Assembly: GCA_026168455.1 (NCBI GenBank)
Contig: CM047431.1
Span: forward strand, 13,194,183-13,258,182
Direction: 5' to 3'
DNA from: Theocolax elegans
Taxonomy: Eukaryota; Arthropoda; Insecta; Hymenoptera; Cerocephalidae
DNA: 64,000 nt
Position 1 is the first letter of the stretch. Each line of letters begins with the position of its first letter. The translations under genes and the position numbers were made by a program. Below the pieces are notes generated by a model. The model made no database searches, had not been told where the DNA came from, and worked only from the letters and a program-made list of their open reading frames with translations. Below, in pieces: positions 34,953-47,488 of this stretch.

Positions 34953-36290
34953 AATACTACCTCCTCCTTCTGCATCACCTGGGATGACAAATATAATAGA
35001 ACACCACATAGCAATTATACCAGGATCAATACCCATTTGTCACAAATTACGTAGATGGTCACCAAAAATGATTAAGAATGCACATGAAGAATTTGAAAGA
35101 TTATGGAATGAAGGAATTGTAGAATGGTCCGCTAGTGATTATACAAGTGCTCCGGTGATGGTGAAAAAATCTGATGGAACCTATAGATTCTGTATAGACT
35201 ATAGGGACCTCAATAAGTAGACGATAAGAGTCGCATACCCTGTACCAAACATGGATACTATATTGGACAGAATGAGACAAACACGTTATGTCTCTAAAAT
35301 TGATTTACGCCAAGCCTTCTATCAAGTACCACTGGATAAATCTAGTAAAAGATTTACCGCACTCTCGGTCCCAGGGAAAAGACTTCTTCAATTTACCTGC
35401 AAGCCATTTGGTTTGACAAATGCTCCGATGACATTCCAAAGGCTTATTGAAGCTCTGTTTGGCCCAGAATACGTACCACATGTGTTTGGCTACCTTGATG
35501 ACATCATAATAGCCACAGAGTCATTTGAGGAGCACATGCGCTGGTTAGAAGAAGTACTGAAGAAACTGGTGGAGTATGGCTTAACGGTTAACAGAGATAA
35601 ATGTGAGTTTTACTGTTCAAGCGTCACTTATCTCGGCTATGTGTTGGATAAAGATGGTTTACGTCCAGATCAAGGAAAGATAGCACCAATAAAGAACTAT
35701 CCTGCTCCAAAAGAAGTTAAACAACTAAGAAGATTTCTAGGGATGATAGGTTGGTACTCACGTTTCCTAGACAAAGACTCGGAAACGAAAATACCTTTAT
35801 TAAAACTATTAAAGAAAACAATGAAATGGAAGTGGGAACAGGAACAACAGGAAGCCTTTGAGAAATTAAAGGATGCTATTTCACGAGCCCCAGTACTTGC
35901 TCGTCCCGATCTCACTAAGCCCTTCTGCCTACAGATGGATGCCAGTAACACAAAACTTTGATGATGGAAAACACCCGATAATATACATAAGTAGGGTCCT
36001 CAATGATGCTGAAAGGAACTACTCAACTTCGGAAAAAGAGTGCCTAGCAGTCCTTTGGGCAATTAAAAAACTGAGACCCTACATCGAATGTTATCACTTC
36101 ACTGTCATAAGAGATTACATGGCACTAAAATGGCTGAGGAACAAAAAGGAACCATCTGGTAGACTGGCAAGGTGGACATTAGAAATGATGGAATGGGACT
36201 TTGACATAGTATGCAGGAAAGGTGCCCTTAACCACGTTCCTGACGCGCTATCGCGAATGTTTGGTGATGGAGATGATGATAATGTTATGG
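34885..36290 (+). pseudogene. Gypsy reverse transcriptase and RNase H
   Basis: RT fingers are at 35100-35220 (SAPVMVKKSDG, FCIDYRDLNK), then a TAG at 35218-35220 in the same frame as the continuation at 35251. The palm has KIDLRQAFYQ and an intact YLDD near 35493. The connection has LRRFLGMIGWYSRF near 35730. RNase H begins with QMDAS at about 35935. A deletion just after it shifts the frame, and the domain continues in frame 2 with SEKECLAVLWAIKKL, a variant RDYMAL in place of TDH..L, and HVPDALSRM near 36240. Apart from one stop and one short deletion it is well preserved. It is antisense to APC1. Confidence 0.9.
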
Positions 36291-37440
36291 AAGCAGCGAC
36301 AATTGAAGAAATAAAAGATAAATGGTATTTGAAGAGGTTATGTGATGTAGAAAAATTTCCAGATAGATTTCAGAATTTGAAAATAGTTGATGGAATGTTA
36401 TATAGATATAGATATGATAAATTGCTTGACCCTATCGTAAATAAAGAAGAAACTTGCAGATTAGTAGTACCACTAGAATATCGTGAGAGAGTAATGCAGG
36501 AAGCTCATGATATACCATCAGTTGGACACGGAGGTATAGAAAAGACATATGACCGTATAGCACGAGATGATTATTGGCAAGGTATGTGGCATGATGTTAA
36601 TAAATACATACAAAGATGTCAGGTATGCCATCATTACAAAACACCTCAAAGTGGACAACAAGGAATGATGGGAATGAGAATAATTGATAAACCGTGGTGT
36701 ATTGTTGCAGCAGACTTGATAGAATTTCCACCCAGAAAGAGTCAAAACAAATATTTGATCGTTTTTCAAGATTTGTTTACGAAATGGATTGAAGTCAAAC
36801 CAACTATGAAAGCTGATGGGAAATCGGTAGCAAAAGCATTAGAAGATTTAATCCTTTTTAGGTGGGAAATGCAGGAATACTTTTTATCAGACAATGGAAA
36901 AGAATTTGATAACAAAGCATTAAAGGCAATGTTGGATGAATATGGAGTCAAACATGTCACAACCACACCATACCACCCGCAAGCAAACCCAGTGGAAAGA
37001 TGCAACAGGACTCTAAAATTCATGATCGCCATGTTCGTAAAGAACGATCATCGTTGCTGGGTGAACATATCTACGAAATTCGCCACGCAATCAACACAGC
37101 AGTTCAATCTTCTACAAAAGTTTCCCCTGCCTTAGAGGTTAGATGCAATGAGGGATATTGTCTCGAAACACTTAGATGAGGCAAGAGAGAAACAGATAAA
37201 GGAATATAATAAAAATAAAAACATGTAGAATTTAAAATTGGAGATTTGGTATCAAAAATAACGCACGTACTATCAAAAGCAACAGATAAATTCACAGCGA
37301 AGTTACATGAGAAACTTGAAGGTCCATATGAGATAGTAAAGGTTTTATCCCCAACGGTTTATTTATTGAGACGCGAAAATAAAAAAGACACGAAGGTGCA
37401 TGTCAAAGATTTGATTCCATATGCCCCTTCCCGTGTATAA
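36291..37440 (+). pseudogene. Gypsy integrase with visible zinc and DDE residues
   Basis: The H2C2 zinc domain reads HDIPSVGHGGIEKTY then CQVCHHYK (36500-36640). Catalytic core: first Asp in VAADLIEF near 36710, second in LSDNGKEFDN near 36890, Glu in ANPVERCNR near 36990. The frame is lost near 37075-37240, and the C-terminal domain returns at 37246-37440 with a GPYEIV (GPY/F) module. It would insert element cDNA, making the ATGC target duplication. The break after the core removes a continuous C-terminus. Confidence 0.88.
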
Positions 37441-37545
37441 ATGTGTTGAAATTGAAGAAATAAGAATGGATGGAATATGATTCTGGACGCTGTAAGTATG
37501 TGATGGTAGTATGAGGGTATTTTGTTTTGTTGTTGCAGAATCTGT

Positions 37546-39427
37546 GATGGAACGTCAGAACCCGAAGCTACCTGTGCTCACCGTTGAACATCTCCGGGAG
37601 ACACTGGGCCCTGAGGAAGAGGAAGCCGTCCAGTCATTGGTACAATGACTGCACACAACTCCAACTCAACCCAGTCGCCCCTCCGGCGACCGGGACTGGT
37701 GGGTTCGTTTGGGCAAGCTCCCCCTGGAGGGAGCGTCGACTTTGGGTGTGCCCTTGTCTGGAGGGGGAGGGCGAGTTCTATCGGTGTCCCAACCTCATCC
37801 CGAAGGACAATCGCAACCCCAGGACACCATCGAGGAAGAATGATGCAAGTTCCTGCTCCAACCGGACAGGAGTTGGCAGAGTTGGCCACCCCGGACCCTC
37901 CAACTCCAGAGTCCATCCTCCCTGACCAGGCCACGGCCAGGAAGGTGTTGGAAGAGGGACTCACATGGATTAAGGGGGAGGTTGGGACGGAGGCACTGAT
38001 GGACCAACCCATGGATTTCGACCCTTGGGACCCATCAGTACTACCTCCGACCCCAGAAAACCACCCAGACAGATCAGGGAACACCGGAGTAAAATGCTGG
38101 ACGTTATGTCCGGAACCTCTTCCTATCCCCTCAACCTCAATGATGGGTGATGGGATAGATCGGTCCAAGGGAGCAATCCCCAAAAGGAAGTCACCAACCC
38201 CAGCCACGTACAAGATTAGTACAATGGGAATGGCTTCCATAAGTCTGGAGGAACGGGAGAGCATGGAGGCAGTCGAGGAACTTCATAGAGCTCTCCTAGA
38301 ATCTCCAAAGGGGATTGCTGCCCTCACCAACGGACGGCTAGTCGTCGAGGAGGACCTCCCTGCACGGGGAGAAACTCCAGCTGCCGTGGTGGCACCATTT
38401 CCAAGGAAAGTGTAAGTGGAGAAAACCACCACAGCTCGGGGACTACCTCCCCAGCAGGGGAAAATCCCCGTCTACGACGACAGCTACAGGGAGCTGTAGA
38501 GGAGCCGTTCCGCGTGTCGTCCGGCGCGGAGATACAATCCTCGTCGTCAACTCACTATCGACGATTACGTGAGTGGTCTCCTTAGTCCTCCTCGACCGGC
38601 ATCTCCCGAAGAACCCCCTGTTCAAATTCGTTACCTTGAAGAGAGGAAAATATTCGAGAGGGAGGACGCGAGGAGACGAGTGGAAGCTCAAAAGATCTGG
38701 GAAGAATTCCGTGCTCGACGCGATGAGGAAAGAAAAGAGGCAGAGAGGAAAGAAATTATGAAGAGGACGAGATGTGAGGAAGAGAAGGAGGAAGAAGAGT
38801 CGAGAAGGAAGAGAAGGGAAAGAGAGAAACGGGAACGGAAGAATAAGGAAAAGGAAGAGTGAAACAGACTAGTAGAAGAGGAGAGGAGGAGAGAGAGAGA
38901 AATAAGAAGACAGAAAAAAGAGAAAGAAGAGCAACTGAAGAAGAAAGAAGAAGAAAAGGGGCCACGGAAGTCTCCACCCCGTGCATCGGAAGAGGGGGAG
39001 GAACCTCCACAGGCTCCCTGCAAAGTATTGCGTTGGGACGACGGATCGAAGCTTCCCCCTGGACCCGGTGATGGTGGACCCTACGCTTGATCCTCCTGCT
39101 TCACCTGCTGGAAGACCGGCCACCCCTCCATCCAGTGTCCAAGACCCCTGGGACACGAGTATTGCCGCAATTGCGGCCGTAAGGACGTGAGAACACGTTC
39201 GTGTCCCAGGTGTGGCCGGATCCACATAAAGCGGTTGAAACAGGTCAACCCAGTGAAGTACCCCAGCCTGGAAGAGGAACCACGACCCCCAACTCCACCT
39301 AGAGAGGCTAGGGCTCCGAAGGTGACCATCCCAGGTCCCCCTCCTACACTCTCTGCCCGCCTGCGTCGCCCGAGGACCGGGGCGACTCAACCACCCAGCT
39401 ATCAGGAGCAACTAAGTACTTCCACCG
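37546..39427 (+). pseudogene. Gag-like ORF with zinc knuckles, located 3' of integrase
   Basis: Starts near the ATG at 37546. 37645-38415 encodes a Pro/Ser/Gly-rich protein. 38569-38862 encodes a very Glu/Arg-rich coiled-coil-like stretch that continues to about 38950. At 39097-39230 is CFTCWKTGHPSIQC (C-x2-C-x4-H-x4-C), followed by YCRNCGRKDVRTRSCPRC, a second incomplete knuckle. This arrangement is typical of insect LTR-element nucleocapsid. Several frameshifts, and a TGA at 39088-39090 just before the first Cys. The reading ends where the right LTR-like sequence begins (about 39430). Gag normally precedes pol, so its position is odd. Confidence 0.7.
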
Positions 39428-39429
39428 CG

Positions 39430-40330
39430 GTATCCTTTTTATGTTTAAAGTTGACAGCGCCGCGGGTCGGGCTTGACGAAAATTGACGAAAAAGGAAGAA
39501 AAAAGCGGAAAAAGGAGGAGAGGTCATTACTAGCTGATCCGTGAAAAGAGACGCCGGTGCTTTTCTATAATTATCGAGTATTTTTGGGACTTTTGATTAT
39601 TTGCTTTGTAGGTGAAGATAGATTTTGCTGGAAGTTATTCGCATGGAGATACCGATTTTGGAGACATATATTTGTTGGAGTTATAGTATTCTGTGGAGAG
39701 ATCTTGAGGGAAATATATATATATCGATTTGGAACAATCTGATTGTGAGGACTCGCGTGCGGTAAGTGGACTGCCCGCCGGCCACATTTATTTTGTTGAT
39801 GTAAAAATCGTTACGTACATGGATTATTTTCGGTATCGCGACTAGACTTGATGGAGAATCAATACTTCAATTATTGATTATAAGATTTTAATTATATAAA
39901 TTGTCGTGATTTGCGATTCTATTTCACGTTACGTTTTTCCTATGTTGGTTGAAATTCGCGACTTCGTCTATAAAAAAGAATTTGTAATATTATGTTAAAA
40001 TAATAAGTGGAACAAATAAATAGTTAATTATTTCATTACACGGACTATTGAACTTATTTTTGTGTAATTTCAATTATCCCCCTTTTTGGTTGTAGTTAAC
40101 TAGTAAAAAGAAATTTAGTTAGTCCCGCCATTTTCCCGTCGGCGAGACAAGGATCCACGGCAGAGGTAAGAGGTTCGTGCACGTGCTGAGTCGGCCATAT
40201 TAATAGGACGAAAAACGAATATCAGTTTACCCCATTTATTTAATTAAATATATATATATCGAAGTTATCATTATCTGTTGTACGTAGTGTACGGGATTCC
40301 CCGTATCTATGTAGGAAACGTTACGTCACA
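39430..40330 (+). mobile_element. Right terminal sequence (LTR-like) of the retrotransposon
   Basis: About 900 bp ending CGTCACA before the ATGC duplication. 39430-39560 and 40140-40330 match the inverted copy at 42365-44354 but are missing from the left end. 39695-40136 repeats 31263-31705 with few differences. It lacks the first roughly 1085 bp of the 1990-bp unit. It contains a CTATAAAAAAG TATA-like site (near 39968) and AATAAAT signals. Confidence 0.65.
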
Positions 40331-40334
40331 ATGC

Positions 40335-42280
40335 AAAAACAAAGTAGGTGTGTTTTTACAAAGTATACGTCATAGTTTGTGTGCATTTGTCTTTTTAAAC
40401 TATATTCATAACATTTCTATATTGACGGTTTAAATGTTACTAGAATAGATGATACTTAAAATTAATAAATTGGGTTTATTTATTATTGACCCTTAACAAA
40501 AATGGAGGGGAAAAATTACAAATTGTCCTAATTACCCCTATAGTGCATAATATATTTTTTAAGCAAAATATGTAAAATGTAAAATATTTTATATTAAGAA
40601 TCGAACTTATCCTATTATAAAATATCTACTGAATTCTTATTTAGATAAATATTTGTCAGAAATCATTAATTGTTTATTGCACGAATTTTTCGTATTTATT
40701 ATTAAGTATGCCTGTGACTTGAACTATCAAAAGTATTGAATATTGTATAAAAGAAATCGTACGACTATCAAAAGTTGTTAACGCCATTAAAAAATAGTTT
40801 TAGCTATGAATAAGGCTAGCGCCGTGTACCCATACTTGCCTCGGGTGCAAGATTAAAGTTAACCAAGAACATATCTTTGTCGAGCAAAGCAAATAAATTA
40901 ATCGCACCTACCTGCATACTTTTTGCAATATCCTATTGACTAATAATATTTAATTGAGAAATATATAATATTAATATCAAGATATAATATATTCTTTCAA
41001 ATCTTAAATAAATCTCTTTCTGGAGCTCAAAACTCAAATACTTATTTATTATTATAATTAGAGCGATGTGAAACTAAAAAATTGAAATCTCTCTTTACTT
41101 TCCAAAAATAATGGGTTGATTTTAAAAAAACGTCTCTGGAACGATCTCCTATTTGCTTAAAGATGTAGTATAAATATTTTTGATAATATTTTATCATAAA
41201 ATGATTTAAATTTTTGGACCTTTGCAAAGATAAATTTTAAAGTTAACCATTAGCGGGTGGAAAATAACTTCAACCGCAACGCTACTCTGATGAAGCGAAT
41301 GTCGACCGAGTCAATATAACTCCGACATTTTCTCAAGGTGATGCCAAAGTCCGATATTTTATATGTATATAACAATATTATCGATTCCATTTTATTCAGC
41401 AAATTTGTATTTAATCGCAATTGTATGAGCATACCCACATTCTTTGTGATTTACTGATTGTTGGTCAGTTGGTCAAATTTGAAAAATGTACGTATTTATG
41501 AAATAGAACGAAATATCGTAATTACGGTAGTACAAGTTATCCTCAAAGGGATGTGACACCCAAATTGCGGAGACCTACCTACTAAATCACAAAAAATGGA
41601 AAACTTAATAATTAGAAACAGATGATAAATATCACATTTAATGTTAATAATAAATAGAATTGCGTGATAAAAAACAGTGTTACGAATTAATTAATTATGA
41701 ATTAATTATACGTAATTAATCATTTTTGGTCGGTAATATATATTATATTTATTAAAATAATGTAGTCCTCACGTTTTAACTAAATGGTATTAGCTACTTC
41801 AGTCCATGCTGTATACAGAGCTTTAGAATTCTTATGTTGTAGGTGATTAAAAGTCGATATATTATATGAATAGTAATAATGTGCTACAACACCGTAGTAA
41901 AATTCAGAATATAAGCAATATCTGGGGAAATAATAAATAATTAACAAAAATGGTTAGTTGTTGATTCTCTCCTGCATAATTATTCAAATGGAAAAAACGT
42001 AGAGATCTAAAGTATTAATTTCTTGGTAGTTTATAAAATAAAATTCGAAGGGTTCTGTGAAATTTAATCTTCTTTACCATGTCAGGTAGATTCCGCAAAA
42101 CGCAAAGATATTTTATCTTTTAAAAATTAATCTTCAAATTGTCCACATTTTTGTAACCTTATTCATGGTCTATAATGCGACTGGTATCCTGCTTAAGGAA
42201 AATATTTTTCCAATCTTAAATACTTATAGTTAGTTTAATTGAAACATTTATAGATAATTTTATGAAAATGCTAAGGAAGG
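40335..42280. other. AT-rich unclassified intron sequence
   Basis: No gene seen. 40457-40500 shares, inverted, a ttattattgacccttaac block with 29252-29285 in the large inverted repeat. Two short minus-strand frames at 41042-41438 show no domain. A CTGATGA near 41288 lacks the second hammerhead box. Confidence 0.45.
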
Positions 42281-42284
42281 TTAA

Positions 42285-44600
42285 CCCTTTCACTGGTGCA
42301 GCCATTTTTACTGTACGTGCCAAAAATGGTAGGGCAATAAACTAAAGAAATTATACGATTAACTTGTGACGTAGCGTTTCCTACATAAATGTGGGGAATC
42401 CCGTACACCACGTACAATAAATAATAATAATAATAATCTCAATAAATATGCGTATATTTGTTTAAACAAATAGGGTAATTAATATTCGTTCTTCGTCCTA
42501 TCAAGATGGCTGACTCAGCACGTGCACGAACTTCTTACCTGGGCCGTGGATCCTTGTCTCGCCAACGGGAAAATGGCGGGACTAATCGAATTCTTTCCTA
42601 TATAATTAATTACGACCACAGAGGGAATAATTGAAATCACACAAAGGGGAATGAATTTAATAGTCCATGTAAGGGAGTAATCAATTATTTATTCACTTCA
42701 CTTTATTCATAATTTATTCTTACAAATTTAAATCTTATAGACGAAGTTGCGAACTATTAACTAACATAGGAAAAACTATAGTACGAAATTTTAATCACAA
42801 TTTATAACAATCATTTACTTAAAATCCCGAAATCAAATAATCGAGGTAGTAAACCCTCGTTATATCACCGCGATACCGAAAATAATCCAACAAAACAATA
42901 TATATGCATCAACGAAATAACGTGGCCGGCGGGCAGTCCACTTACCGCACGCGAGTCGATATTTCCAAGATCCTCCAATAATAATAATTTCCTTGACCTC
43001 CTCTCGAATAAATCCTTTATTGAACGGTAACTATTTATATCCACAACTTTCCTCTTCCAACAATAACTACTCTCGCTACAACAATAATCTATAACATCAA
43101 CTAATTTCCGAAATAATATCTGAACGTTGAAAAATGTACTGGCGTCTCACTCAATGGATAAGCTAGTAGTCATCCCTCTCCTCCTTTTTCCGCTTTCTTC
43201 TTCCTTTTTCCTACATTTCCTTCAAGGCCGACCCGCGGCGCTGTCAACTTCCTTCATTTAAACATGGCACCCGTTTTCCCATCATTGGCAGGTCAACAGG
43301 TGCTATCGATACTACTGCCACCTTCATTCCTCCCGTATTATTCATCCAAACTTAGCGGTGCGAGTATTATTTTCAGTCCCAAGTGTTAACTGGGCTAGCG
43401 CCTCCACTTGTGCAATTCGCTCTCTTCCTTTCTCTCTCTTACACACGGGAGTTAAGTACGAGAGAGTCCTGCGCTTCGTTGCGCCTGCGCGCTCGGTAGT
43501 CCTCGTGGTGCAAGCGAGTGAGCTCCCCCCTCTCCGCCGCCGCCTATGTACACGCATGCGGCAGTACTGCTTCGCGCGCGAGTCTGTTCTCTCTCTCCGT
43601 CTCTCTCGCTTTCGTGTTTACAAATACACGGCGGTTGTGCGGTGTTCCGAACCTGGTGCGGTTTCACGGCGACGACGTCTACGAGGAAAGGAGTTCCCAT
43701 CATCTGGAGGTGTTGTTTGCGCGGGTCGGCGTTCCCATCATCTTCCTTCACCAGCAGCGAGTAACCTCTCTCTCTTCTCCAACTAACTCGACGTTTACGG
43801 TAAGTGTTATTCGTTTATTCTTCTCTTTTCCTCTCCGACATATAAAACAAAACCAATTTAATTCCATTATTTCCTATCCTCTCCTTTTATTTATTCATAC
43901 AATTCGGTGATGAGAATGGCTGAAGCTTATTGTTATACATTGTTTACCTTTTTCCTTAACCTCTCTAATACCACATGTCAGCCTTACCTCTAACCTATCC
44001 TATACACTACATTTATTACAAACTCTTCTTATTTAGTTTAGACAATTATGTGATTCGTTATCATTCTAATTTATAATCTTCCCTACAGGTAACGATGTTT
44101 AGGACCAGCAGGAGCCAGTGCCAAGGAGTCGCCAAATAACAAATGTAGGAGTTTTCCCTTGACCCAGGAGGAGGTATCAACGCATTTACACACAGGTAAT
44201 GCACAGGCATTACCTGTGTTAGGTAAGATGTTCCAACTTTAGTATCTTTGTTTCGTTAACTATATATTAATATTATATATTTGTGTTTCAGGTGTTAGAC
44301 GACAACAAAGTTTAAAAATACTATTTTATTATGTGAGGTATTTACTACCTCACAACTATGAATATAAGGCTTTTGGGGACGCAGAATCAATTTTGATGGT
44401 TATGTTTGCATCATTTTGAATTTTTTAATTGTGACCTTGGATTCGTAATCAGCAAACCCCAAAACTCTTACACACCGAAGTTGAAATGAATTGACTGAAG
44501 CATGAAATGCAGCAGTTATTCAATTTGATCATATATGATACATCGCCAGTTGTGGCACAACTTTTTTTTTATCATATATGGTACATTGCCAGTGAAAGGG
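42285..44600. mobile_element. piggyBac-type MITE split by an LTR-like insertion, TSD TTAA
   Basis: TTAA at 42281-42284 and 44601-44604 flanks the inverted ends CCCTTTCACTGG (42285-42296) and CCAGTGAAAGGG (44589-44600). TTAA targets with CCC-starting ends are the hallmark of piggyBac elements. Without the LTR at 42365-44354 only about 326 bp remain, non-coding, with an internal atcatatatg(a/g)tacat repeat near 44528 and 44570. Confidence 0.8.
42365..44354 (-). mobile_element. Inverted 1990-bp solo copy of the terminal (LTR) sequence
   Basis: Starts TGTGACGTAG and ends CTACCTCACA. Read on the minus strand it contains, in order, matches to 30189-31262, 39430-39560, the 440-bp block and 40140-40330, so it is the most complete version of this terminal unit. 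The flanks read AACT on the left (42361-42364) and AACT overlapping the last base on the right (44354-44357). On the plus strand it has a GC-rich stretch with CTCTCTC tracts (43420-43620) and a CGTTTACG|GTAAGT site (43800), suggesting a transcribed, spliced leader if this is the sense strand. Confidence 0.75.
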
Positions 44601-44604
44601 TTAA

Positions 44605-44990
44605 AAGTAGCGTTTCATCGCAAGGTTATAAATATACCTACTTTTAATATGTGTATATTAGCAAGCTTGGAACGACTCACTATGGATTTAATTTATACTA
44701 GAGCAGAAATATAGAATTAATTTATTATTTTATCTATGCTTCTTTTTTCAATTACTCAATCTTGATTAGTTATCAATTATTTACAATTTTTGAGAAAAAT
44801 AATTATTAAATATATTACATTAGTACTTTTTAATAATAACATTACAAAGAACAATAAAGGATAAAAGGGTCAGTATTTTCGATCAGCTAAGTAATATGTA
44901 ATTAATCAATACATCAATAGCTATGGCGCTTAACTTTGATTTTGTGTGGTAAAAACTCTATTTTTTTTTAATTATCCAAAATTGTTGTCG
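44605..44990. other. AT-rich unclassified intron sequence
   Basis: No gene or repeat recognised. It leads directly into the Penelope-like element. Confidence 0.45.
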
Positions 44991-46900
44991 AATATGAACT
45001 CAGCCTATCTGACGGCAGCGCCACTTCTGCTCGCAAATTTTCGGGTGGTGATATATTCAACTATACTCTACGGACTCCCCTTAATAATAACACATCAATT
45101 GAGTACGTAAAATCTTTAGAAAATTTCTTTTATACTCATGGGATAAATGAAAATATTGCTGATTCGCTAAGACAAAATCTAGTTGAAAATATAAGTGTAC
45201 ACTTGAAAGAAAAAACTAAACATATATCTATAAAAAACACAATCTTATTAAACAAATATAACGAAACACAAGAATTTATAAAGACACATAAAGATATCAT
45301 TATAACCTATGCCGATAGAGGAAATACCACCGTTTTTATAAATAAATCAGAATACATTGACAAAATGGAATTATTACTGTCTATTATAACAATTCTTATA
45401 AAACTATTTAAAAAAATCCATTAACAAATTTACAAAACTGCTCTTACAATTTTCTTAAAAAATGGAATGACAAAGGAATTTTAGATAAAAAAATATAACC
45501 TCAGTTGATTAATACAAACTAATGCGTCACTTCCAAAGTGCTACGGGTTACCAAAAATACGCAATGAAAACGTACCTTTAAGACCGATAGTATCTACAGT
45601 AGGATCACCGACTGAATGTTTATCAAAACAATTATATAAAAAATTCTCTCCCACTGTATACAGAAACCGAAATCATATATAAAGAACAGAATTGAATTCA
45701 TACATAAAATCAAAGACGTAAATATACCAAGTTGGTTCTTTCTTATTAGCTTGGACGTTCAATCTTTGTTTACAAACGTCGATAGTTCATTGATACGGAA
45801 TAACATATAGAAAAGATGTAAACAAATCATACGAAAAACAGATATTCCGATAAGTGAAATAATAAATGCTTCTGACTTCCTTCTAAACAATACATATATT
45901 CAATTTAACAATAAATATTACAAACAAACGGACGGAGCACCCATGGGGGCGGCAACGTCAGGTTTATTCGCAAACATAGTAATGGAAGATCTTGAGACTA
46001 ATTGTTTAAATAAATTAAGTTTTAAACCCATATTTTAATATAGATATGTAGACGACATAATAAAGTGTATTCCTACATACAAAATTAACGAGATGCTAAA
46101 TATTTGCAATAACTATGACATAAAACTAAAATTTACTTATGAACTTGAACAAAACAATAGGATCAGCTTTTTAGACACGTTGTTAATAAAAATTGAAAAT
46201 AAAATTATAACAGATTGGTACACAAAACCCAATGTTTCAGCACGTTTTTTAAACTTTGATTCAGCTCATCCAATTTCACAAAAAATTGCGATGGTTTATA
46301 AATAAATAGATAGAGCAACAACACTTTCAGATAGTAAATATTATAAACAAAACATTAATAAAGTGAGGGAATATTTAACGAAAAATAATTACCCAAGAAT
46401 ATTTATAGATAAAAACATTAAAAAAAGACTCGGAATTTTAAATAGTCAATCACAATTACATAGCCAAAAAAAACATGAAAATAATAATTATAATACAGTA
46501 ATAACACTACCTTCTTTAAATGGTTTTTTTCGAATGAATATCACCTACATTTAAAAAACACAGAATAAAAACGATCCCATCGGTAAAAAACAAATGGGTA
46601 ATATCATAGTTGAAGAAAAAGATGAATCAGACAAAAATACACGAAATAATGGCGTATATAAATTAATTTGCAATGATTGTGATGTTTCTTACGTAGGACA
46701 TACAAAGAGACAAATAATTACACGAATAAACGAACATAAAATTAGAAAGTGTTCCGTAGTTTTTCAACAGGTTCAAAATAAAAAAAAACACGATACTGAT
46801 TGGCAAAATTTTAAGATTAAAGAAAAAGAAAGGAATCATGGAAAGAGAATTGCAGAAAAAAGTGCATATTAATTTACAAAAACATTCAATTAACAAACAA
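44991..46900 (+). pseudogene. Penelope-like element: RT and GIY-YIG endonuclease, broken
   Basis: A Penelope-type polyprotein in pieces. 45203-45424 carries IITYADRGNTTVFINKSEY, the N-terminal RT region of this group. Around 45540-45680 are LPKIRNENVPLRPIVS and QLYKKFS. Around 45745 is SLDVQSLFTNV. 45940-46030 has DGAPMGAATSGLFAN. The catalytic box YVDD is at 46045-46056, just after a TAA. 46093-46305 continues the thumb (ISFLDTLL, TDWYTKP). 46594-46872 is the GIY-YIG nuclease: NGVYKLIC, YVGHTKRQ, then INEHK. This endonuclease is unique to Penelope-like elements among animal retroelements. At least five stops or frameshifts make it inactive. Confidence 0.88.
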
Positions 46901-47184
46901 GAAGACTCAATTAAATTAAATAAGCAGTATTCCCACATTATATATAGAATAAAAAGCCTTTAAATTTAACTATAACTATATCCGTATATAAGTAAGCGCG
47001 AATCCTATATGACTCATATATATTTTAACAAATTGCAGATTTGTAATATTTTGTGTTTTTGCAAATTAGTTGATTTTATTAAATTTAAGTTGGTTAAGCG
47101 AATTCGCGTATAATTTAATAGATATTCGCAATTATTCAATAAGGCCTAAAATTTAAACTTTATTTAATTTTTTTATAGTTCAAA
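46901..47184. other. AT-rich sequence between the Penelope-like element and Gypsy gag
   Basis: No gene seen. It may include the leader of the following Gypsy element. Confidence 0.4.
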
Positions 47185-47488
47185 ATGGCATGTATGAACG
47201 TGTGTAATTTCGATCAAACGTACGTAGTCGAGATCCAAGGATGGATTTTGAATCTAACAAGCGATCAATTCGATTCTGTACTAGATCAGCAAGAATTGAC
47301 GCGTGACGGGACAACCTTTGTACGTGTGGATAGTTTATATAGGCGTGTACGCGGCGATTATACAGCCGCGGATTTCATCCAGTCAACTCATGAGGATGAT
47401 TTAGTTTCGCGGACTCCTCGCGAGCAGACTCTGCACCGTTTTGAAACATACGAAATTTAGCAAAGAAGTGCAAGCATAGATTGCGCAC

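Larger units (their letters stand above)
30189..40330 (+). mobile_element. Gypsy-clade LTR retrotransposon, whole unit, TSD ATGC
   Basis: Bounded by TGTGAGG at 30189 and CGTCACA at 40330, with identical ATGC flanks (30185-30188 and 40331-40334). It holds protease, RT, RNase H and integrase on the plus strand in Gypsy order. The end sequences are asymmetric: a 440-bp block is shared by both ends (31263-31705 and 39695-40136), but each end also has parts missing from the other. Reading frames are broken by at least one stop codon and several frameshifts. Confidence 0.8.

Noticed and set aside
38688..39411. Ser/Phe/Leu-rich minus-strand frames of up to 180 codons, looking like membrane proteins
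   Set aside because: They are the complement of the Glu/Arg-rich coiled-coil stretch of the plus-strand gag-like ORF.
41250..41330. Hammerhead ribozyme at CTGATGA near 41288
   Set aside because: The second core box GAAA is absent at the required distance.
43342..43910. Arg/Ser-rich frames of up to 142 codons, also mirrored at 30749-31209
   Set aside because: They lie in both inverted copies of an LTR-like unit, without frame conservation between copies; low-complexity CTCT/GAGA composition explains them.
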